A DNA stretch of 15,790 nucleotides from Vicinamibacteria bacterium (lineage in GTDB: Bacteria; Acidobacteriota; Vicinamibacteria; Vicinamibacterales; UBA2999): the NCBI GenBank assembly GCA_025924295.1, contig JAICEG010000064.1, positions 1-15,790 of the forward strand, read 5' to 3'. The notes beneath the pieces were generated by a model. The model was given only the letters and a program-made list of their open reading frames with translations. It was not told the DNA's origin and made no database searches. How positions within the stretch are numbered: position 1 is the stretch's first letter; every line of letters begins with the position of its first letter. Shown here one piece after another: positions 7,666-14,057 of the stretch. The position numbers were made by a program, and so were the translations under genes.

Positions 7666-8303
7666 CGATTGAGTGGCGGCAGCAGCGCCTTGCGCTCCGG
7701 CGGAAGGTGCTGATCGATGGCGTTCATCATGAAGCCGACACGGAAGTAGTCGCCCATGATCATCATCAGCTGCACCGTGTGCTGCCGGCCGAAGTGTCCG
7801 ATCATCTTCTGCCACAACTCGCTGCTCACCTTGTGCTCGCGATAGAGCGTGCGACCGAAGGTGATGAGCGTGGCGTCCTTGTCGGACAGCCCTTTGACGT
7901 CGCGGTTGTACCTGACGACGTCGATGACCGACGGCTCGAGGCCCTGCTTCAAGCCCGCGGGCTCGTGGGCGGACCACTCATACTGCTGGTCGATCTCTCG
8001 CGCGATGATCAGCACGGCGAGCTGGAAGAACCGCGGACCGACGGGGCTGTTCACGCCAGACGGGATGCCAAGCGTCCGCTCCCGCGGGCTGTAATTGGTT
8101 ACGTGCGTGGGTCCCGGCCCCGGCTTGACTGCCGGTCGTGAGGCCAGGAGTTTCTTCCCTTCCTCGTCGAGATCTTCGGGCGAGACCGGGGGCAGCCGCG
8201 ACAGCGTGATCGGGTTGATGTCAGGCGGCAGCGCGGGTTGCGGTGCCTGAGCGATTGCAGGCAGAGACGCAAGCAGCAGAAGTGCAAGTATTCGAACGCC
8301 CAT
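7662..8303 (-). CDS. Secreted carboxymuconolactone-decarboxylase (AhpD-fold)-like protein, Cys-less
   Basis: The ATG at 8303 (213 residues) is preceded by a strong GGGAGGG Shine-Dalgarno 7 bases upstream. It opens a clear signal peptide, GVRILALLLLASLPAIAQA. The C-terminal two thirds match the all-helical CMD/AhpD fold: EIDQQYEWSAHEP, then GLSDKDATLITFGRTL, then the helix around GHFGRQHTVQLMMIMGDY. The redox CxxC of AhpD is absent. In its place is the E..Y.W..H pattern (E109, W110, H113) of the non-peroxidase branch, so antioxidant activity is unlikely. It heads an operon with a cupin and a beta-propeller protein. Enzymes of this branch act on ring or lactone substrates, so a role in aromatic compound turnover is possible but inferred. 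Confidence 0.88.
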   Translation of the reverse strand: MGVRILALLLLASLPAIAQAPQPALPPDINPITLSRLPPVSPEDLDEEGKKLLASRPAVKPGPGPTHVTNYSPRERTLGIPSGVNSPVGPRFFQLAVLIIAREIDQQYEWSAHEPAGLKQGLEPSVIDVVRYNRDVKGLSDKDATLITFGRTLYREHKVSSELWQKMIGHFGRQHTVQLMMIMGDYFRVGFMMNAIDQHLPPERKALLPPLNR

Positions 8304-8423
8304 GAAATTACCCTCCCACGTCGTTGTAGTCGGCACTGCGAGGAACGGGACGCGCCAATCCTAGCGCGAGGCGTCAAGGTTGTGAAATATTTCCCCTTGG
8401 CGAGACATCAAGCTGGAGGGCAT
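8304..8423. promoter_or_regulatory. Divergent intergenic region with AT-rich palindrome
   Basis: These 120 bp separate the CMD operon (minus) from the esterase (plus) and must hold both promoters. The perfect 10-bp palindrome GAAATATTTC (8384-8393) stands out in GC-rich surroundings. The inverted pair CAAGG (8375-8379) and CCTTG (8395-8399) encloses it, though the two centres differ by 1.5 bases. A regulator site is plausible. I could not place a convincing -35/-10 pair for either direction. Confidence 0.35.
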
Positions 8424-9869
8424 ATGACGAAGACGCGCCTGTCATCCCTGGTGCTGCTGCTCGTGGTATCCAGTCCGGCCGCCGGCTGGGCCGATGTCGG
8501 GCTGCTTCGAACCGCTCAGGCACTCGACGAAACGCGCGGCTACTGCCTCGATATCGCGGGTTTTGGTGCGACGCTTCGTCTCGACGACCCGCTGCAGGCG
8601 CACACCTGCAAGTACGGCAGCCCACTCGAGGACCAGCAATTCGAGCCGATCGCCAACGGCGCCATCAAGGCCAGCCGCTACGATCGCTGCCTGGCCGCCA
8701 CGGCGCTCGATGCCGGTGCCAGCCTGGTGGTTCGCGCGTGCACGTCCGCCCCCGCGCAGCGATGGGCGCTCAATTGGGGACGGCTCAGCCCGGAGTCGCG
8801 CCGGGACCTGTGCATCTCGGTCGCAAACACCAAGGGTGAGATCGCGGGCACGCCGGCACTGATCTCTCCCGTCTACCGGCGCCGCGATGTGACGCTGGAG
8901 CGTTGCGACGACACGCAGCAGGCGCGGCAGTCATTCCGGTGGTCTGCGACCGACGAGCGCGGGCTCAGCAGCGCCGACGTCGTTCGTAACAGCATGCCTG
9001 CCGACGTGGCCAGGCAGCTCGCGGCTTTCGGGACGGAGTTCGACGGTGAGATCGCCGGCCAGACGGCGAAGATTTACGCCTCGCAGCCGCGCATCTACGA
9101 ACCGGGCGAGATCAAGGTCGTGAAGAATCTCGCGTACGGCCCGCACGAAAGGCAGCAGGTCGATATCCACACGGCAACCGTGCGGCGGTCCGAGCGCCCG
9201 GTGCCCGTGGTCGTCGTGTTCCATGGCGGCGGTCTCATCGGGGGCAACCGTGCAGCAACGACCAACGTCGCGGACTACTTCGCGAGCCTGGGATACGTCG
9301 GCGTCAACGGCAGCTATCGTCTTGCCCCCGAGTCGAAGTGGCCCGAGGGCGCGCGCGACGTCGGCGCGGCGGTGACCTGGCTGAAGAGTCACGCAGCCGA
9401 GTACGGTGGTGACCCCGAGCAGATCTTCGTGATGGGCCTGTCGACCGGCGCGTACCATGCCGCGACCTACGTCTTCCGGCCCGAGCTGCTGCTCCCGGGC
9501 ACGGCGCGGCCGGCGGGAGCGATCCTGCTCTCCGGCCCCTACTCCTTCGACTTCGCGTCACCGTCAAAGGGCGAGCTCGCCTACTTCGGCGAGGACGCGA
9601 AGAAATGGCCGGAGATGGTGATTCCCGGTCACGTCACTCGCGGCGACATTCCAGTGCTCTTCACGACCGCGGAATGGGACAACGCCCGATATCTCTGGCC
9701 GCAGGCGGCGGTCTACAGAGAGCTCATTGAGAAGTACAAGGCACGGCCTGTCTACAAGCAGAGTCCCGGACACAATCATTCGTCGCAGCTGCTGTCGGTC
9801 GGCACACCCGACACGAGCGTGTCGCGCGAGCTGGTGGATTTCATCGAACGCACGGTGCGGCGCCGGTGA
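8424..9869 (+). CDS. Secreted esterase: ricin-type lectin domain fused to alpha/beta hydrolase
   Basis: The ATG at 8424 (481 residues) follows GGAGGG by 3 bases and begins a signal peptide cut near GWA-DV (about residue 23). Residues about 35-175 look like one ricin B-type beta-trefoil: GYCLDIAGF, RCLAATALD and CISVANT strands, with QxW-type positions at Q71-F73, Q112-W114 and Q169-F171. Residues about 230-480 form an alpha/beta hydrolase of the hormone-sensitive-lipase/carboxylesterase type. It has the oxyanion motif HGGG (267-270), nucleophile S340 in GLSTG, an acidic residue in EWDN (E417 or D419), and a His in PGHNHS (H450 or H452). The lectin part may hold the enzyme on carbohydrate while it removes ester groups; this is inference. 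It is divergent from the CMD operon and may share its regulation. Confidence 0.9.
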   Translation: MTKTRLSSLVLLLVVSSPAAGWADVGLLRTAQALDETRGYCLDIAGFGATLRLDDPLQAHTCKYGSPLEDQQFEPIANGAIKASRYDRCLAATALDAGASLVVRACTSAPAQRWALNWGRLSPESRRDLCISVANTKGEIAGTPALISPVYRRRDVTLERCDDTQQARQSFRWSATDERGLSSADVVRNSMPADVARQLAAFGTEFDGEIAGQTAKIYASQPRIYEPGEIKVVKNLAYGPHERQQVDIHTATVRRSERPVPVVVVFHGGGLIGGNRAATTNVADYFASLGYVGVNGSYRLAPESKWPEGARDVGAAVTWLKSHAAEYGGDPEQIFVMGLSTGAYHAATYVFRPELLLPGTARPAGAILLSGPYSFDFASPSKGELAYFGEDAKKWPEMVIPGHVTRGDIPVLFTTAEWDNARYLWPQAAVYRELIEKYKARPVYKQSPGHNHSSQLLSVGTPDTSVSRELVDFIERTVRRR

Positions 9870-10422
9870 TCAAGCGCGGCGGCTTCGATTCGGCGTGCCG
9901 CGACTGACCTCTTTCAGTCAGCGCGGGCGACACGCGCGAAGTCCATGACCTGGGAACGTGAAGCCGAAGACGGAGAGTGGCGCGCGCATCGGGTGCGTCC
10001 AGCGACGGCATCCATTGCGCTGTCGTGAAGACGGTGTAGAGCTGCTCGCGCTCGGGAGCAAACACCAGACCTGAAGTGGGCCGCCCGTGATACGTGATGG
10101 CGATCGTGCGCTCGCCATTCGAGGGCGGCACATCGATCTGGAGTTGCGCGCGATCGACTCGAAACGTCAGCGGGCGTCCGTCTCCGCGAACCTCGTCGAT
10201 CTCGAGCGCACCACGATTCAGTGTGACCTGGGCGACCCCGGCATCGGGAACCCGAACCGTGAGCGATACCGAGCCTTCAACGGTGCGGGTCTCGATCTGT
10301 GGCCGGAGCTCGACGTCGTAATGGGTGATCGTGAACGCGCGCGAGGCGAGCGGCACCGACTGCGCGTTCACCATGGAGCCACACAACCACAACGTCATTC
10401 CAGCGACGAGAAAGCGAATCAT
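9841..10422 (-). pseudogene. M1-family aminopeptidase, N-terminal remnant
   Basis: Starting at the ATG at 10422 (GAGG just upstream), the frame encodes 193 residues. A signal peptide (about 1-20) comes first. Then comes the start of the M1 metallopeptidase N-terminal beta-domain: AFTITHYDVELRPQIETRTVEG, GLVFAP, and TAQWMPSLDAPDARATLRL up to HVPRSW near residue 160. Beyond that (below about 9942) the homology stops and the frame runs through unrelated sequence. It ends inside the convergent esterase gene, overlapping it by 29 bases. Intact family members have several hundred residues; the GxMEN and HExxH zinc sites lie downstream of this point and are missing. A peptidase is therefore impossible. 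The remnant has kept its start region and promoter-like sequence. A 3' deletion next to the esterase is the simplest explanation. Confidence 0.75.
9899..9923 (+). terminator. Hairpin after the esterase gene
   Basis: GACTGA (9902-9907) and TCAGTC (9914-9919) pair around CCTCTT. With one bulged A (9920), the stem extends by three more base pairs outwards. It lies 30 bases past the esterase stop, inside the degraded end of the opposing aminopeptidase remnant. There is no T-tract. Confidence 0.35.
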
Positions 10423-10437
10423 GGGCCTCGGCTATCT

Positions 10438-10445
10438 ACTATAGT
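10438..10445. promoter_or_regulatory. Palindromic -10 element shared by two divergent genes
   Basis: ACTATAGT is an 8-bp palindrome, so TATAGT (5 of 6 consensus bases) is read on both strands. Starts would fall near 10452 (+) and 10431 (-), about 9 bases before the GNAT and aminopeptidase-remnant ATGs. The two ATGs are only 38 bp apart. Neither side has a good -35. Confidence 0.45.
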
Positions 10446-10460
10446 GTTCATCCGCGTGCC

Positions 10461-11027
10461 ATGATCGCGAGCCCGATCAACACAGCCCGGCTCCAGCTCC
10501 AGCGCTGGGAACCGTCAGACGCGATTCTTCTCAAGGAGGCGATCGACTCGAGCCTCCCGGACCTGCAGCTGTGGGTCGACTGGACGCTCGATCACCCGAT
10601 GTCCCTCCAACGCCTGGAGTCGCAGCTGGCAACGATGCGTAACGGGTTTGCCACCAGCGCCGACTGGACGTTTGCGATCTTCGATCTGCAGGGAACGCGT
10701 TTGCTTGGCGGAGCGGGCGTGCACTCCCGGGGCTCGAGAGATCGAGTCGAGCTCGGATACTGGCTGCGAAGCGATGCGACGGGCCAGGGATATGCCCTGG
10801 AGGCGGCGACCTCACTGTGTACTGTCGCCTTCAGTATTCCTGAAGTGACGCGCATCGACATTCTCTGTGACGTTCACAACGTCCGCAGCGCTGCGGTCGC
10901 GCAGCGACTCGGGTTCACGCTCGCGGAAACCTTTCCGCAGCGCTTCGTGACGTCGCGCAGCACACAGCGTGATACGCAGCGCTGGACGCTGTCGCGTGGT
11001 GCGGGCGGGCCGATTCGCTACCTATAA
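10461..11027 (+). CDS. GNAT-family N-acetyltransferase (RimJ/RimL type)
   Basis: This 188-residue protein has the GNAT fold of the RimJ/RimL group (acetyltransf_3). The N-terminus TARLQLQRWEPSDA is the typical first strand and helix. The acetyl-CoA site is in LGYWLRSDATGQGYA (98-112), and the C-terminal N140-x-x-S-A-A-VAQRLGF is the last conserved helix. Relatives acetylate protein N-termini, small amines or antibiotics; the substrate is unknown here. There is no Shine-Dalgarno before the ATG, and the presumed -10 at 10440-10445 leaves a leader of only about 9 bases. The C-terminus (about 170-188) looks unconserved. Its stop codon lies inside the TATAAT of the next gene's promoter. Confidence 0.92.
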   Translation: MIASPINTARLQLQRWEPSDAILLKEAIDSSLPDLQLWVDWTLDHPMSLQRLESQLATMRNGFATSADWTFAIFDLQGTRLLGGAGVHSRGSRDRVELGYWLRSDATGQGYALEAATSLCTVAFSIPEVTRIDILCDVHNVRSAAVAQRLGFTLAETFPQRFVTSRSTQRDTQRWTLSRGAGGPIRYL

Positions 11028-11028
11028 T
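11023..11028 (+). promoter_or_regulatory. Consensus -10 box placed for leaderless transcription
   Basis: TATAAT, a perfect -10, spans the TAA of the GNAT gene. It ends 7 bases before the ATG at 11036, the distance expected when transcription starts at the start codon itself. There is no Shine-Dalgarno for either ATG at 11027 or 11036. No good -35 is present at 16-18 bases. Confidence 0.5.
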
Positions 11029-11035
11029 GCGGAAC

Positions 11036-11848
11036 ATGCGAACGACGCGATGGAATCGAGGGTTGCGTGCGCTCGCGACGGGAGCCGCGATAACGTTCGT
11101 CGTGAGCGCCGCCGCGGCGCAGCCCCAACTCGACCGTCCGGCGCGCATTGGTGGCCGCCCCAATTTCAATGGCATCTGGCAGGCGCTGAACACGGCGTAC
11201 TGGAACCTGGAAGGACATTCGGCGGAGGGCCTGAAAGACTTCTGGCAACTCGGCGCCATCGCCGCGATCCCGGCGGGGCAGAGCGTCGTGCGCGGCGGGA
11301 CGATTCCCTACACGCCCGAGGCGCTCGCCAAGCGCAACGAGAACCGTGCCTCATGGCCGGCGACGGATCCGGAAGCGAAGTGCTACATGCTCGGCGTGCC
11401 GCGCGTGACGTACCACAACATGCCGTTTCAGATCTTCCAGGGCGAAGGCGATCTGCTGTTCGTGTACCCCTTCGCGGCAGCGAACCGTGTCATTCACATG
11501 ACCGATCGCTCGGAACTGCCGGTCGACTCCTGGATGGGCAAGTCCGACGGCACGTGGGACGGCGAGGAACTGGTCGTCACGACCAAGTGGCAGAACGGCC
11601 AGTCGTGGCTGGATCGCTCAGGCAATCACGCCAGCAACCAGCTGACCGTCACCGAACGTTTCAGGCTGCTGGGACTGAACCACCTCTGGTACGAGGCCAC
11701 GCTCGACGACCCGCAGACCTACACGCGGCCGTGGACGATCGAGATGCCGCTGTACCGGTTGATCGAGCAGCAGGCACAATTGCTCGAGCACAAGTGCGTT
11801 ACGTTCGCCGACGGGTTGCTCTATCAGGATCTGCTTCGCAAGGAATGA
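11036..11848 (+). CDS. Secreted protein of unknown function ('DDP..YT.PW' family)
   Basis: This gives 270 residues from the ATG at 11036; the ATG at 11027 adds three residues and is possible. A Sec signal peptide runs through GLRALATGAAITFVVSAAAA-Q. The mature protein contains RPNFNGIWQALN (41-52), KCYMLGVPRVTY (115-126), DSWMGKSDGTWDGEELVV (164-181) and LWYEATLDDPQTYTRPW (217-233). This order is characteristic of a large uncharacterised periplasmic family abundant in soil Acidobacteriota and proteobacteria, usually found in many paralogues. Cysteines at 116 and 254 could form a disulfide. No catalytic motif is recognised. It is the first gene of a three-gene operon: the next ATG follows its stop by 19 bases. 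The -10 box at 11023-11028 suggests its mRNA is leaderless. Confidence 0.86.
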   Translation: MRTTRWNRGLRALATGAAITFVVSAAAAQPQLDRPARIGGRPNFNGIWQALNTAYWNLEGHSAEGLKDFWQLGAIAAIPAGQSVVRGGTIPYTPEALAKRNENRASWPATDPEAKCYMLGVPRVTYHNMPFQIFQGEGDLLFVYPFAAANRVIHMTDRSELPVDSWMGKSDGTWDGEELVVTTKWQNGQSWLDRSGNHASNQLTVTERFRLLGLNHLWYEATLDDPQTYTRPWTIEMPLYRLIEQQAQLLEHKCVTFADGLLYQDLLRKE

Positions 11849-11867
11849 AGGACACCGGAGCCGACAT

Positions 11868-13181
11868 ATGCCGACCTGCTTCGTCGTCATGGGATTTGGC
11901 AAGAAGACCGACCCTGCGCAGGAGAACAAGACGTTCGACCTGGACAAGTCGTACAAGTACATCATCAAGCCCGCTGCCGAATCCGCGGGGTTCGCATGCA
12001 TTCGCGCGGACGAGATCCAGCATGCCGGCAACATCAACGTGCCGATGTACGAGCAGCTCTTCACGGCCGACCTCGTCATCGCGGATCTCTCCACGGCGAA
12101 CCTCAATGCGTTCTTCGAGCTGGGCGTTCGCTACGCGCTGAAGCCGCGCACGACGATCGTCATCGCCGAGAAGGGCTTCAAGATCCCGTTCGACATGGGA
12201 CAGGTGATCGTTCGTTCGTACGAACACCTCGGCGACGGCATCGACTTCGGCGAAGTCGAGCGCATGCGCAAGGAACTGTCCGAGGCGTGCGCGCAGGTGT
12301 CGGCGGCGAACCGGACCGACAGCCCGGTCTACACCTTCCTTAACAAGCTGACTCCCCCGCAAATAATCGAGATCGTTGCTGCCGCAGAAAGCGCGGCGGA
12401 GGCGCAGACGGCCCAGGCCATGGCCACCGTCAAGGACGAGCACGAAAAGGCGGCACTCACGATGCCCTTCGCGGCGCTCATGGAGGGGGCGGTCAACGCA
12501 CGTGCCGCAGGCGATTTCAAGACGGCGCGCGCCATCCTCGGTGGTATCCGGGCGGCACAGGGAGATCAGGTCGACCCGTTCGTGATGCAGCAGCTGGCGC
12601 TCTCCACCTACAAGTCGAAGGATCTCGATCCCGCGACTGCGCTGCGTGAGGCACGTACGATCCTCGAGGCATTGTCACCGAAGACCTCGAACGACCCGGA
12701 GACACTGGGACTCTGGGGGGCGGTCCACAAACGCATGTCCGAGATCGCGCAGTCGCCCGCGGACAAACGCGACGCGCTGGATGAAGCAGTCTGGGCGTAC
12801 GAAAAAGGCTTCTACCTCAAGAACGACCACTACAACGGAATCAACTACGCGTACCTCCTCAACGTGCGTGCCGCGGCAACCACCGGGGACGAAGCGACTG
12901 CCGATCGCGTGCAGGCCACCCGCATACGCAGGCGCGTGTTGACCATCTGCGAAGACATGATCGCCACCGGCATCAAGGGAGAGTCGGAGCGGTCGAAGGC
13001 GGAGCAGGAATACTGGGTGTATGCCACGAAGGTCGAGGCGCTGTTCGGGCTGGGACGGCTCGATGAATCCGCCGCCGCGCTCGAACAGGCGAAGAAACTG
13101 CAACCACCGCCGCATCAGTGGATGATCGATTCGACGAACGAGCAGCTGGCGAAGCTTGCAAAATACCTCGCCGCCGCGTGA
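11868..13181 (+). CDS. TIR/deoxyribosyltransferase-like domain fused to TPR-S (TRAFs-binding) sensor
   Basis: This 437-residue cytosolic protein has two parts. Residues 1-about 125 are a Rossmann-like domain of the nucleoside deoxyribosyltransferase/TIR-like group: CFVVMGFG (4-11), the helix DKSYKYIIKPAAESAG, RADEIQ (46-51), DLVIADLS (68-75), and NAFFELG (80-86) with the likely catalytic E84 and a supporting D73. Residues about 195-437 are helical repeats matching the TRAFs-binding/TPR-S domain shared with animal ASK kinases: DPETLGLWGAVHKRM (276-290) and the signature GFYLKNDHYNGINYAYLL (314-331). TPR-S has been predicted to sense NAD-derived messengers in bacterial immunity, and the N-terminal domain to cleave nucleotides such as NAD. 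The start has GGAG 7 bases upstream. The gene sits between two exported-protein genes with 19-base gaps. No separate effector is adjacent, so the protein may combine both roles. Confidence 0.88.
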   Translation: MPTCFVVMGFGKKTDPAQENKTFDLDKSYKYIIKPAAESAGFACIRADEIQHAGNINVPMYEQLFTADLVIADLSTANLNAFFELGVRYALKPRTTIVIAEKGFKIPFDMGQVIVRSYEHLGDGIDFGEVERMRKELSEACAQVSAANRTDSPVYTFLNKLTPPQIIEIVAAAESAAEAQTAQAMATVKDEHEKAALTMPFAALMEGAVNARAAGDFKTARAILGGIRAAQGDQVDPFVMQQLALSTYKSKDLDPATALREARTILEALSPKTSNDPETLGLWGAVHKRMSEIAQSPADKRDALDEAVWAYEKGFYLKNDHYNGINYAYLLNVRAAATTGDEATADRVQATRIRRRVLTICEDMIATGIKGESERSKAEQEYWVYATKVEALFGLGRLDESAAALEQAKKLQPPPHQWMIDSTNEQLAKLAKYLAAA

Positions 13182-13200
13182 TTTGCTTGAAGGAATGACG

Positions 13201-13599
13201 ATGAAATTGACGATGCTCGTGACGGCCGCCCTGCTGGCAGGAGTGGCGACGGCCACAGCGCATCATTCCTTTTCCGCCGAATTCGACTCGACCAAGCAGG
13301 TCACGCTCGATGGCGTCGTCGTCATGATGGAGTGGGTGAACCCGCACTCCTGGCTGCACATCGAAGTGAAGAAGCCCGACGGCTCGGTCGAGCGCTGGAA
13401 GATCGAAGGCGGTTCGCCGTCCGTCCTGATGCGCCTGGGGTGGAACCGGAACTCGTTGCCCGCCGGCACCAGAGTCACCGTCGTCGGATTCCAGGCGAAG
13501 GACGGCTCGCTGCGCGCCAGCTCACGCGACTTGCGCTTCCCCGACGGTCGAAAGATGGACTTGGGTGGCTCGGGGTCGAATACGCAGGAGAACAAGTAG
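13201..13599 (+). CDS. Secreted DUF6152-family protein
   Basis: This gives 132 residues from the ATG at 13201, which AAGGA precedes by 6 bases; the ATG at 13195 directly abuts that site and is less likely. A signal peptide (KLTMLVTAALLAGVATATA) ends right before HHSF, so the mature protein probably begins with two histidines (21-22). The body shows the family pattern: AEFDSTKQVTLDGVV, EWVNPHSWLHIEV (44-56), GSVERWKIEGG, LGWNRNSLPAGTRVTVVG and a final DGRKM. It should be a small beta-sandwich in the periplasm. Function is unknown. It is last in the operon with the TPR-S fusion and ends 25 bases from the stop of a convergent gene. Confidence 0.9.
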   Translation: MKLTMLVTAALLAGVATATAHHSFSAEFDSTKQVTLDGVVVMMEWVNPHSWLHIEVKKPDGSVERWKIEGGSPSVLMRLGWNRNSLPAGTRVTVVGFQAKDGSLRASSRDLRFPDGRKMDLGGSGSNTQENK

Positions 13600-13624
13600 C
13601 GTTCGAGTCCAAGGACCAGGTCGT

Positions 13625-14047
13625 CTACTTGAAGCTGACGACGGTGCCGTCAGGCTTGGCGACCATCGCGGTCTTCCGTGTGCCGCGCACGGTTAGCCGA
13701 TACTCGACGTTGCCGCCGCGCGTTACCTTCATCCCGCTGACGTAGATCGCGCGAGGGTGGGAATGCATCGCTGCCGCGACCGGTTGCGGCAGATCCCTCT
13801 CCTCTACCTGCTCGGCCGCCTCGATCACGGCGCCGTTCACGTCGTAGAGCACGATGCGCTTCTTGCCCTGATGAAGGCCATCAACACGGAACAACGTGCG
13901 GTTGGCGTCGCGCTCCTGCGTCACGGATGAAATCATGGCGCCTGGATAGGCCTTGTCGAATGCGCCCTTGACAGCTGCCGGCAACGGCGTGCCGCTCGAC
14001 GGCGCCTGCGCCAACAACGTGGCAATCAGAATCAGTGCGGCCACCAT
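13625..14047 (-). CDS. Secreted PepSY-like domain protein
   Basis: This 140-residue protein starts at the ATG at 14047, with AGGAG 7 bases upstream. A short hydrophobic signal, VAALILIATLLAQA, leads the protein. The mature part holds a PepSY-like repeat pattern: LPAAVKGAFDKAYPGAMISSV, RIVLYDVNGAVIEAAE, then LPQPVAAAMHSHPRAIYVSG and a closing YRLTVRG...MVAKPDGTVV. Such domains occur in small periplasmic proteins and are proposed to inhibit proteases or bind ligands. It is the last gene of the minus-strand operon, 10 bases after the TiaS-like gene, and may have been added for a separate role. Confidence 0.85.
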   Translation of the reverse strand: MVAALILIATLLAQAPSSGTPLPAAVKGAFDKAYPGAMISSVTQERDANRTLFRVDGLHQGKKRIVLYDVNGAVIEAAEQVEERDLPQPVAAAMHSHPRAIYVSGMKVTRGGNVEYRLTVRGTRKTAMVAKPDGTVVSFK

Positions 14048-14057
14048 CTCGTCTCTC

